This document shows, piece after piece, positions 49,801-61,800 of a DNA stretch of 64,000 nt. This DNA comes from Streblospio benedicti. Taxonomy: Eukaryota > Annelida > Polychaeta > Spionida > Spionidae. The notes below the pieces were generated by a model that worked only from the letters and a program-made list of their open reading frames with translations, ran no database searches and was not told the origin of the DNA. A program made the translations under genes and the position numbers. Positions within the stretch are counted from its first letter, which is position 1. Each line of letters starts with the position of its first letter. The stretch is taken from the NCBI GenBank assembly GCA_019095985.1, contig CM032662.1, forward strand, positions 14,309,036 to 14,373,035, read 5' to 3'.

Positions 49801-52800
49801 CAATGGACTTTTTAAAATGTAGCTTGAATCCTTGTTTTGTAGAAGTAAGCTGATTTTCTAGTTAGTTACATGAAATTAAGTCTTATACTGCAAAGTTGTT
49901 AAGCAATAGGTACTGTGTTCATTCCCATTCGAACAGCCCATTCGAACATTCTTCTGATCATGTTGCCCTTGCTGTAGGAGTGATCTGACCAGCCCTAAAT
50001 ATTATTGATTTCACAGTCACAGAGACCCAACGTTTCTTTACATCTAGAGACACACACCTCGACTTGCATAGTAAGGAGTCCCTATCAACGATAGGTCGGC
50101 ATGTGTGTCTAGATGTAAACAAACATTGGGACCCAGAGACTGTGATCAATTTCACCTTCTGATGTATGTTCTCTCTCCTCCACCTATAGGAGTGGTCCGA
50201 CCTGCTGGCGTCGCTGGCCTCGCGGGAGTCCGCGCTGGAGTCCACGCTGGGCCAGTGGTCGGTGTACGAGGGCTCGCTGGCGGGGCTCGCTGCCTGGCTC
50301 GACAAGACGGAGGACGCACTCGCCCCGCTCACACAGCCCCGCGCAAACCTCGCCGAGAAACGCGCGCAGCTAGACCAGCTCAAGGTGGGGAGGGGCTAGA
50401 ACGGGGTGTTTCAGGGGATAGAACGGGGTGGTTTAGATGATGGAAAGGGGTGTTTTAGGGGTTAGAATGGGGTGATTTAGAGGTTAGAACAGGGTATTTT
50501 AGGGGCTAGAAAACAACGCTGATGAGTATTAGAACAGCTCTAGGTGAGAGCTAGATTATGGCATGATGATGGCTAAAACAGGGTTGTAACGTAGAAAAGC
50601 TAGAGCATATGATAATGGATCCTAGCATCGCTACAATTGCTAGAAGCACTGGTAAATGACCATAACACTATATTAAAGAAAACTTGAAGATGCAACCTAA
50701 ATTACAACCTCTCAATCATGACCAACTGGAGGACTGGCCTCAAGTGATGGTAAGTGCTGTTCCTTCATGTAGGTGATCTCTTCTACATAGTAAGGTTTGT
50801 AACTGCAAGGAACAAACAGTCTCAATGTTATAGAGATGGTATGTTTATGGATCATGTGTTGATTATTGCCTCCTTGCAGGTGCTGGTGGTGAGTGTGGAG
50901 AGCGAGGGCGCCGCGGTCGCCGCGCTCAAGGAGAAGGCGGCGGGTCTGTCGCCGCGGGAGACGCCCGGCGCCGGCGCCAGCGTCGCGCAGGCAGAGAAAC
51001 GCTACCAGGCGCTGCTCGCCAGAGTCAGGGTGAGTCATCCCTCTCTCTTTCTATCATTCGTAACGCTTCACCCCTTTTAAGAAAGAAAGTTTTTTTTCTC
51101 AGACTAGAGTCAGGGTAAGCGATGAGTGACAAACATTTTGATTTGTCCGTTTTTCTTTCTATCATTCGTAACACTTCACCCCTTTAAGAAAGAAACGTGT
51201 TTTTTTTCTGTAGGCATTCATAATATTCAAGTTGTTTTGAGGTGAAAAACGTCTTTACTGTACAAGTCTCAAGAGGACTGAATTTGCTGCTAAACATGAT
51301 TATTTAATTACTTGATTCCTCCATTCCTCTTTCCCTCATCAGTAACATCTCCCCCTATTCGTAAAAATGTGTCATTTGCCACATTGTTTGTACTGAATGT
51401 GTCTCTCTCGCACTGTGATTCTTGCTTATATGACACATTTTTAGTAACATATATATGACTTTAATACATACGTTAAACACTATGATGCCAATATCCCCCC
51501 CCCCCACCCCCACCTCAACCACCACACACCCTTCAAAACTTGTTATAATCGCCTGCGACCCTTTTCATTACTGTATTTAAGGTGGATCATACCATCCACG
51601 TGGTGCCCTCTGCTGGCAATCAATAAAACCACAGCTACACAGTGCTGCCTGCCACCTGTTAGCTTAATAATCAATGCAGTGGCACAATGCTGCCATTTGC
51701 ACATTGAAAAAGTAAATAATCAATAGCAAAGAGACCCTCCTCGTCACCATGCTGTTCCGTTCTCCCCCTCAGGATCTGGCGTCTCAGTGCGAGTCGGTCG
51801 TGTACGAACACCAGCGCTACGCCGACTTCCTCCAGGACGCGCGTGACTGGCTGCACACCGCGCAGGACAGTCTACTCTCAGCCTCCGAACTCCGCGGGGC
51901 CGACCGCGCAACGCTACAGGTAAGTGGGCGTCAGACCGCGCGTCCTTTTTATGAGCTTTAGATTTGTTGAATTGAAAGTGTTACCAAAGTCACATTGAGA
52001 GATGGCATTTGCCGCATTTTTTATATGTTGTCCAATCTTTTTGTTGTACTCATATAGCAAATAAATATGTTTAAACCAACAAAGCCACATGACTTCTAAA
52101 AAGCTGTCTTCATATGAAAAGTATATGATATATTAAATGGTGACATGCTATGGAACAAGAAACTAATTTATAACATTAATTATTAATAACACTTTGTTCT
52201 TCATTAAGTATACAAAGAAGTATGTGTTGGTTCTAGAATTCTTCATTTTTTGCTGTCTGCAAACAGGTCCTACTGTAATAACATTCCAAATGTTATTTCC
52301 GCTTTTTCTGTCCAGGCAAAACAGCACAAGATCAGTGACCTGATGGCCTCGCGGGGTCAAGGTCAGACCAAGGTGAAGGGCGTGGAGGACGCTGCCCAGA
52401 AGGTCATACCGAACACGTCTCCAGCCGGCCAGGAGGTCATCAGAGAACAGGTAAAGACAGTTCAAACCCATGTCATCTCAATGTCAAGTTAATGTTCATG
52501 CTCAGACACTGCTCTAACCGGGTTGTAAAAATGCAGTTTGTTTGTTAATTGTTATTGTACAGTTTTACAATGTGTATAGGTCTCTGGAGAGAGCTATCAG
52601 ATTTTTTTTTTTTTAAGATGATATAAAGGATCGATTTATAACACTGGAGTGTGTCTATGACAAGAGCCTGAATCGTATGTTGACTATTGAAAAATAAATG
52701 TTATCTATATTTATCCTCTCTGCAATCAAACCAAACACAATCCACTAAACAACTGAACTAGATAGTTCTTGAACTCATTGCTGGGGTTACAGCACATACT

Positions 52801-55800
52801 CTTTTTCCAGCTGCTATTATGATGTAAATGCTTATGATGCAGATGTAAACAAACATTGGGACTCAGTGACTGTGATAAGATCTACCTTATATGAGACTAG
52901 ACTGAATCCCATATTTAGCGTTTCTATTTGATCCTCTCTGGGATCTAACTGACTGAGCATTCCTTCTTGCCCTCTAGTTGCGGTCGGTGACTGATGAGTT
53001 TGGTGAGTTCCGCGGTTCGCTGGACGCGGCGCTGGTCGCGGTTGAGCGGCTGCTCGCTCACTGGGGCGACTACGACCGTCTGTATGAGGCACTCAGCGCG
53101 TGGCTCGCCGACACAGAGGTCAAGGTCAAGGCCGTCACCGAGCTCGGAGGAAACCTCGCCGAGAAACGCGCAGCCGCCAACACGTATAAGGTGAGGGTAG
53201 GAGGGACGGAGGGTGTAAAATTTTTCAGGAGGGAAGGATGGGTCGTTTTTCTATACAATGTAAGGGGGGGAAGGGTTGTGGGCAGGGAGCATGTGCCCTC
53301 CCTTTTTTCACCAAAATACTTCATTTTCATGGGGTTTCTGGCACGTCCGTTTGATCAATATGGAACCCATGAGATCCCTGAAGTGTGCCCCCTTTTTGAA
53401 AACCTGGATCTCCCAAAAATGTAACTGTAGGGATTGGGTAGGTGATAGCTCAGTAATTTTGAGTTACCAAAAGATTTGAAATTCAATGCAGAAAGACACC
53501 AGAAAACTTTTTCAAGCATAACCTGCAATTTGATGTTGTGCAACTTGATTCATCATCAAAAGTCCAGTCTATATATACTGTGATGAAAAATTCATGAACA
53601 GTTTGCCAGTATTTCTTGTACTTTACTACTCACTCAGATGGTACATTTCTTGAATTGTCAATCTAACATCAAGCAATGGATTCAATGAGATGCATCTGAT
53701 TGAAAGATTGGTTGAAGCCTGCCCATGTAGCAGTATAGACCATATTTGATATCGTAGTACCATTTTCGCCGCTAGGTGGCGACAAAGTTGTTAATCTCGA
53801 TCAACCAGACCCTGTGGTGGCGTAGCAGAATGATGTTGTAGATGTTTCTCTAAAAGAATACCCACAATGCATTGTAAAAGACATGCGCTTTTGTTTGTTT
53901 GTCTACAAATGTACCCACAATGCATAGATATGGGAACTGGTGTATAATGCCTGCTGTATCCTGCCCACAGGACATCTATGAGGAGGTGCATGGCAAGCAG
54001 GCCGCATTTGATGGCGTCTCAGAGAAAACCCAGCTGTTGCTGCAGAACGTCGCCGACTCAAGACTCACGTCGCAGTTGACTCAACTCAACTCACGATACA
54101 CCACACTACACGCTCACACCAAGGTAGGGCAGTGTGTGAAATAGCCACGCAGTAGATCTTCTAGGGAGGAAAACTGTTGATTTTTGGTGAATCTTCATAA
54201 CATATTCAGCACACCACAAGGACAAAATAACATGGGACTGGCTGCTACGTAGTGCTAATGTACGATGTACATCGGCTGTAAGTTACTTCCATCAAACAAA
54301 CAATGTCCAAGTTACTCACAAGTATTTTAGATTTTAAAATAGACTTTGAAGGCTAATTTTGTGTAGTTTATTTTGAGATTTTTTCAACGTTTCAACACAT
54401 AAGTGTCAGGGAAATACATTTTTTATTATTAATCAAGAAATAGCCTAAAAAACCAATCATCTGTTATTGACCCCGCCGGTGTTTTCAGGACACGCTGAAG
54501 AAGCTGACCCAGCACGTGTCCGACCACGAGCAGTTCACGTCTGCATCGGCCGCGGCGACGGCGTGGCTGGCGGACAGTCGGCAGCGCCTCCTAGCGGCCG
54601 CTGCCACGGCAACCACCAACAGCCGCGACAGCCTCCGCCAGCAGATAGACGGGCTGCACGTAAGTCACCACGCCCTGCGCCGTCGGGGCTAGTGGGTTTC
54701 GGAACAACGCACGGGTTTTGGTGGCAGTCGCCAATGATATGATGCTATTGTGGCTTTTATATCGGTGGTTGATTCGGGGATTTTGGTTTTTCGGATGTTA
54801 TAAGAGATAGGTTGATTCTCGGATGTCATCGGCGCTTTCTTGGAATTAGGTACTGAATTTATTGATTTAGAATGAGTTGATTGTCTTGCTTGATGAAGTT
54901 TTTGTTGTGAATTGAAATAAATTTGAAAGGAATTACGTGGTTTTGAAACGGTTTAAGACTGAAATTGCCACATTCGTAGACTAGATCCTTCTTGTGCTCT
55001 TATCGTACGCTAAATTTGCGGACTTCATTTACATCATTTTAAAGTTAACAATGTCAAGCTTTGTTTGTGCAATTTTTACATTTTATTAGAGTCATTTAGT
55101 ACACCCAGTTTCTCATGCTAAGAAATTTCTCATACTAAAAAATCACTAATACTTTTGTAACTAATATACTACACCAAAACCTGTGTTGTTCCTCCTATAG
55201 ATAATCCGCAATAGCAGATACTTGTTTTTGGCACTGCTCTGACCAGCAGAGGCTTTGGTAATACTCATAATGGATGTAGGATAAACAAGTATTTAACGGT
55301 AGATTATTTCGCTCAGTTTTTACTATAATCATAATCTCTCAGTGAAAAATGTTCACACTGAATTGAATGATGCTTGATTCGTCATTATTAATCAAAGTTT
55401 CTTTTGCAGTTTTTGAACGTTCTTGTCTCTTGCAGCAGATTCAGATAAACATTGTGACCTCATGAATATATAATAATTGTCTCTCTCATTTTGTTTGGTG
55501 TTGAGAATACTGGGTGTACTACTTTACTATATTGCTGGGTGTACTATTTTAGTATCTTTTGTACCCCTAAACCTAACCAGTGTGTGTTGTACATAAATAG
55601 GTCATCAATATCTTCGTGTGTGCGTCAGTATTCAGTGATATTTAAGCATAGTTTCATTGTTTGTTCATAGGTTGTGCACTTTTTGAAATCGTGACCGATT
55701 TCCAAAATCTATATATCTTCAATTCACTGTTTAATCAACCTATGGTCGCAAACTTGAAAAGTGCTGTTCTGTTTTAGTCTCTGGGCTTGCGTAATTTTGT

Positions 55801-58800
55801 GCAATTTTTATTTTATGGTATTTTTTAACAAATTCCTACCCTGATATTGATAACATACATTTTGGTTTTATTCAAGCCACTTGCGTTTGCACTCACCAAC
55901 ACTAACTTTTTGAAATTATTTTATGGCATCACACATATTTAAGCCTTTGAATATTGTAAATCAAATTTTACTTTCTTTTTGTCTCAAATAGTAACGTTCT
56001 CTTTTTGGCAAGTCATCAATGTCCCATTAAACACAATAATTCTATAATGTCATAATGTAAACCTACATATTTGTAATGTTCTTCACTAAACGCATGTTGT
56101 ATTGTAATCATTAAATGTCCCCGTTTCATTCTCACAGTAACACCATGTTCAATAAATCTGATAATTCTGTAGCACTCGAGTAGAAGCACAAATTTGTTTC
56201 TTAAATGACAAGTTTTTCAGATGGAGACACAAACAAACATTATGTAGGGATATCTCTCATTTTCAACAGTTTCAACTTCAACAGAAACGTTGTGCAAAAG
56301 TTCTGATATTTCAATCAACATAACCACAAAAAGAAATCAATCTAAAATAAAACATCTAAGAACCAGATTTCCCCGCTTCCTACAACCAGTGCAACATTCT
56401 CCAACCCCCCCATCACCACGACCACCACACCCTAACCTGTATGTAGAAACCAACATTATGTTGGTGACACAGAAAACACATTTTACGTAGACAAAGTGCT
56501 AAGTTTCAGGGAAACATTTCCCCCTTCAACTGGCACTTGAGCACTTTGTGTAACATAAAATTTGTAAGTTTTCTGTGTCACCAACATAATGTTGGTTTTT
56601 ACATATTATGAATCCAGAAACTATTAAACTCCTCATGAAAGATATCCTAACCTGTAACCGTTACTGTTCCCGCGCCATCGCAGGAGTTTGTGGTTCTGCG
56701 TGAGGAGGGCCAGACGCTGGTGCACGCGGCGTCCACGTGGGGGGACAAGGCTCTGGCGTCCACGGGCGCCGGCGCGGGCCGCGACGCCATCACACGCGCG
56801 CTCGCAGACATACACGCCGACTGGGACGCCTTCGTCGCTGCCATCTCAGACACGCGCATCGCACTCGAGACACGGTGGGTGCCGGGGCTCGCGGGGTTAA
56901 TGTGATGAGGTCGATGGAGCTCAGGGGGTTAATGTGAAAAGGTGGGTGGGGCTCAGGAAGTCAGGGTCTTTATGTGTTTCCTCAGTAGTAATTTGACTTA
57001 ACTTTGAGTTCCTTGGGACTCTAGTCATATATCTTGAAAGTTGAATTAATTGGCTAATTTTTTTAGATAAATCCATTTTAAACTTACTGTCTTGATATTT
57101 TTTTGACATTTTCCATGGATTTATCTACAAATTAATCATACATATAAAAAAAGGATCTTGAAAGTTGCTCTTATGATCTCAGATTTAAAATGCCCTGATG
57201 CTAGATTTGTCTTAAACATAAATAAATGTATTCAATATACTGAAGGTTCCATAGTGACATTTTGAATCGGTGGGAAATACACAAAACTGCAGTAACTTCT
57301 TTGTTCTCAATGCTGAGCATTTTATATCATAACCTTTGTCAACTGTTTTCCTGCACAGACTGCTCCAGTGGAGCCAGTACGACGAGAGTACAGACACCAT
57401 CGAGCGCTGGCTCAAGGACATGGAGCGCAGACTTACCGATACTGACCCCAAAACCGAACCTTTCGAGAAGAAAGCTCATCTACAGAAACTCAAGGTGAGT
57501 AGCAAAGTCACATAATCCTCTTGATAAGTACTTTTCTCAACTGGTTTTCATCTGTTGGCCATAGGTGAATCTATATATTGCCATGATTTTAAAACTAAGC
57601 AAGTTATTTTTAATTGGTGTGATTGAAGACTTTAAACATATGTTATCTGGGTGTACAGATGTGCTCAATCATTATGTCCAGGATGTTTATTTTTGAAAAG
57701 GAACCTGTAGTGTTCAAAATCGATTGAAAATTGTATTTGAAATTTGAATTTTAGAGTTTGTTTTGAACGAAAAGCAGGTAATACATTGAAGTAATTGAAT
57801 CATGCTCAATCATTCAAAAATATGCCCTGTTTAAAGAATAGCACACTTGAAATTTGTGACTATGTGCTCTTGGTTTTAATTATCTGGGCCAATATAAGGG
57901 CAGATCCAGGATTTTGTGGAAGTTGGTGGGCCACACATCGAATCATATCAAATCGTGCATGAAACACGTGCACCAACAGATATTGAACGTGGCAAAAATC
58001 ATCAAAATTTAGACCAGACACTGCAATATCAGGCACAATAGAGCATGTACCATGTGCTGTGTGTTCCAGGGCCTGCAGCAGGACATCGTGGCCTACGAGC
58101 ACATGATGGACTCCGTGCGGCAGCGAGCCCTCTCTCTGTCGCAGAGCTCGGCAGGCGTCTCCGCCAACACCGAGCAGACGCTCGAACGATACCATGCTGT
58201 GCGCAGCAAAGCTAAGGTAAGATACCGAGCCGTGCATAGTGAGGCTAAAGTGAGATATCTGAAGGTTCATTTAAGTCATATGAATGCTCTATTGTAAACA
58301 GTTACTCATTTACTGTAGGCAGATTCATGTCTTACTAGTCAGCTTAGTATGTCTGTGAGCAGTAGAGTAACTCAATATAACTTTTAATATTTGGTATGTA
58401 GCATATGGTGTCATTTGTAGTTTTGTTGTTCTTTAACACTACTACTCAAGTCAAAGTTTTAAAGTTGTATAAGCCTTTTATTGAACCATTTTCAAGACTA
58501 AAGTTTTGAAAAGCCACTTCAGTCTTGAAAACAGTTTAAACTAGATCCAGAAGTGTTCAAAAGAACACGGCGTCGCTAGAACAACGTTGATTTATAAGGG
58601 CAATTAAGACATATGATGAAACGGTGCATACTTTACTGTTAATCAAGTTCAACGGTTAAAAGTTGACTAAAGCGTCTATGGAAATCTTGATAAAACAATA
58701 CTGTAATCAGCCACACATGATATTGTGCTAGCCGGACACACAGGCTGGTTATGATATATAGTTTGGTGGCAACCACACAAGATTCTGGATGATCGAGACT

Positions 58801-61800
58801 AGATATTGTGCATGAGTATGCTGTACTGATTTTATTAATTTGAAGACAAGGTATATTGATTTTATCATGTTGGCTATATACATTGCCAGGAGTATTGATT
58901 TTACTGATATTCAATGCACTTAGCCAGCAAAAAAAAAAAAAAAAAATCAATACTCATGCACAATATCATTTGTGGCTGAATTAGTCTCGATCATCCAGAA
59001 TCTTGTATGGTTGCCACCAACCAAGAATATCATTTCCAGCCTGTGTGTCCGAGGCAAATATGAGGTTTTCAACGGAAAGCGTGACATAAAACGCGTTTAA
59101 AAACGTGGCGTAAAACGATCGTGATACGCATGATTCTCTCTGGCTAAGTGCATTGAAATTAAGTTTCATAAATGGCCTTCTAAAATACACAATTTAATTA
59201 GCAGAGCACCCAAAATCGAATCACTTCGGTGTCGCCTCAACCTCACAGTTGTGTAAAAGTTTGAGCGAAATCTGTGGAGCTGCTTGTCCGGAGACATACA
59301 TACATACATACATAGAAAAACAAAGTGATCCAAGGCTTCGCTTCAGCTACTGAAGAGAACACAATAAAAAGAGTTTACAACTTTAAAACTTTGGCTTGTT
59401 AAGTAGCATTAAAGAACAAGAAAACTACAAATAAAACAGTACCTGGACTGGCGTTCAGTGTGTTAAAGGTCACGGTTGATTTTAGTCATATGAATGCTGT
59501 TTTATAAACAGCTATTATTTTAACATCATTTCTTACTATTGAACTTTGTGTTTTTCATCACTCCATGTTGTGCAGGTCGCGGTTGAGCGAGCGGAGCTGG
59601 CTGTTGAGGAGCACCAGGCGTACGCCGACACGGTCCACCGATTCAACACCTGGCTGCGCGTCGCCCGCGAGAAACTGGCCACATGCTGCCACACATTCGG
59701 AGACAAGGTGCCGTTAGCATTTTTTTTCCCAGTTATAATTAAGTATTTATTTGCAATCGTACAATCAATTGAATGCATATATTCAGAGGACTCTACATCC
59801 ATATTAGGTCATTGGCAGCATCCTTTTCACTCTATATATTTTTCAACTCCCTGGGGAGCATACAGCACATGTGGGCACACAAGCCGTTCCTCTCTCATCC
59901 ACTCCCTAGTTTTCTTCCTACTCTCCACTCGTGCTCGCCTTTCAATCTGATGTCTTCCCTATCTTCTTTCCTTGTCGTTGCTATTGAGACCAGTTCTATA
60001 TATAATAAGACCACTTTTCACGTCCCAAACTTTCATAAAGCTATCAACATTAATCTCTTTATATAGAGAGCAACTTTATTGAGACCACTGGTTCCAAAAG
60101 GTGGTCTTAATAGGGAAGTTCTATTGTACAGTGAATGTTCCGAACAAAGGAAGTATAAACAACGGAAAACTGATTAACGGAAACTTTTCTCATGCATTAG
60201 CTTATAATAATGCAAGTAAAATGATGTACTCTACAAAGGAAACCCTCTACAAAGGAAATATTTGTGAAATGCAAATTGGGTTTTCCAGTTGTTGAGGACA
60301 TTTACTGTACTGTGATACACATGTTCTCTGTTCTGCCCCCAGGTGACGGTGCAGGACAAGCTGGACCGCGTGGGCGTGCTGCAGGCCAGTCTGGGGGACG
60401 GAGAGGCCCGCGTGGACCAGGTCCAGGCCGCCGCCGACAGCCTGCTGCCCAACACAGGCCCCGCCGGGCACCCCGCCATACACAGACAGGTAACCAGCCA
60501 CAGACACAGTCAGGTACACAGACAGGTAACCAGCCACACACAGCCATACAGCCATACATGTTCCATTGAAAATACATTCAACCAGTCTCACTACTCATGA
60601 ACATGACCAGGTGTCCGTGGTGGCATCAGACTTGCTGACCTGCACTCATGTTCCATTAAAAAAAAACGATTCATTGACTTATAAATAGCCATATATAACG
60701 ACCTGCCTCCCGGTACAAGTGTTCAATTGAATTGAATTGAATAGCGCTTTATTGTAACCAAATCAACATACACGTGATATAAGCTTATGTAACAAAAACA
60801 TAATAAAACATTGTATGGAATTTAGTAAAAAACCTCCTCTTCTCACTCATACATTCTTATCATAAATATCATCATGAGTTCCTGTGTTCACCACCAGGTG
60901 TCAGCGGTGGGGTCTGACTTCTCCGAGCTGCGTGGCGAGGTGGAGTCTGCGGCGGGGGCGCTGGCGGCGTGCCTCACCCTGTGGGACGAGTACGAGCGCG
61001 CGCACGCCGGGCTGCTGCGCTGGCTCACCCAGACCGAGGGACAGCTCCGCGCCGGCACCGCCGCAGGACCGGCACCCACAGCCACGCTCGAGGAGAAACG
61101 GGCACGGCTCGAGAAAGTGCAGGTCGGTTGTTGGCTCTACATATTGTTATTGGCTCCATGGATAGTCCTGTGTTATCTCAGCTTACATGTTCTTTGCGTC
61201 AAATTGTTTTACGTTAAAAAAGTGGCAGTCGTTTAAAAAAGTATAGGTTAGTTACTCTAATGGTTGCATTGACAGATGCTCAGATGCTCTTGCTTCTGCA
61301 TCATTACTCAGATTGGCTCTACATATCGTTATTGGCTCCACAGATAGCCCTGTGTTATCTCAGGATACTTGTCTTTTGTTGTATTTGGTTTTGGGACAGT
61401 TTTGAAAATGATCGCTATTTGATAAAGTGCATAGGTTGAAATGACGTTGATTTTTTTAACTGATTTGAAGACATAGGTATCCAAATTCTAACAAATCAAT
61501 TACATGTAATGAAGTATGAGGTGGTTGTTCTAGTGGTTACATCAACAGATGCACTGGAAAACACCAAGTTATATTTCACCAATCTATTGAGTATTCACGG
61601 CAGCTGTTTTGCCCCCTGCAGGCTGAGCACGGCCAGGCTGTGAGCATGGCTGCGCTGTTGGACGCCTGCTCCCAGAAAGCCCAAGCCCTGCTGGACACCA
61701 ACGCCGACGCCCAGGTGGCCCACTCCATCACACAGCTGTCCACGCACTACCACAGCCTCCTCGCTACCTCAAAGGTACGTCGCGGCCACTGACGTTGCAG

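Noticed and set aside
32463-50520. Regular short repeats with spacers, resembling a CRISPR array
   Set aside because: Units are contiguous 22-37 bp minisatellites with no unique spacers and no cas genes, in an animal gene.
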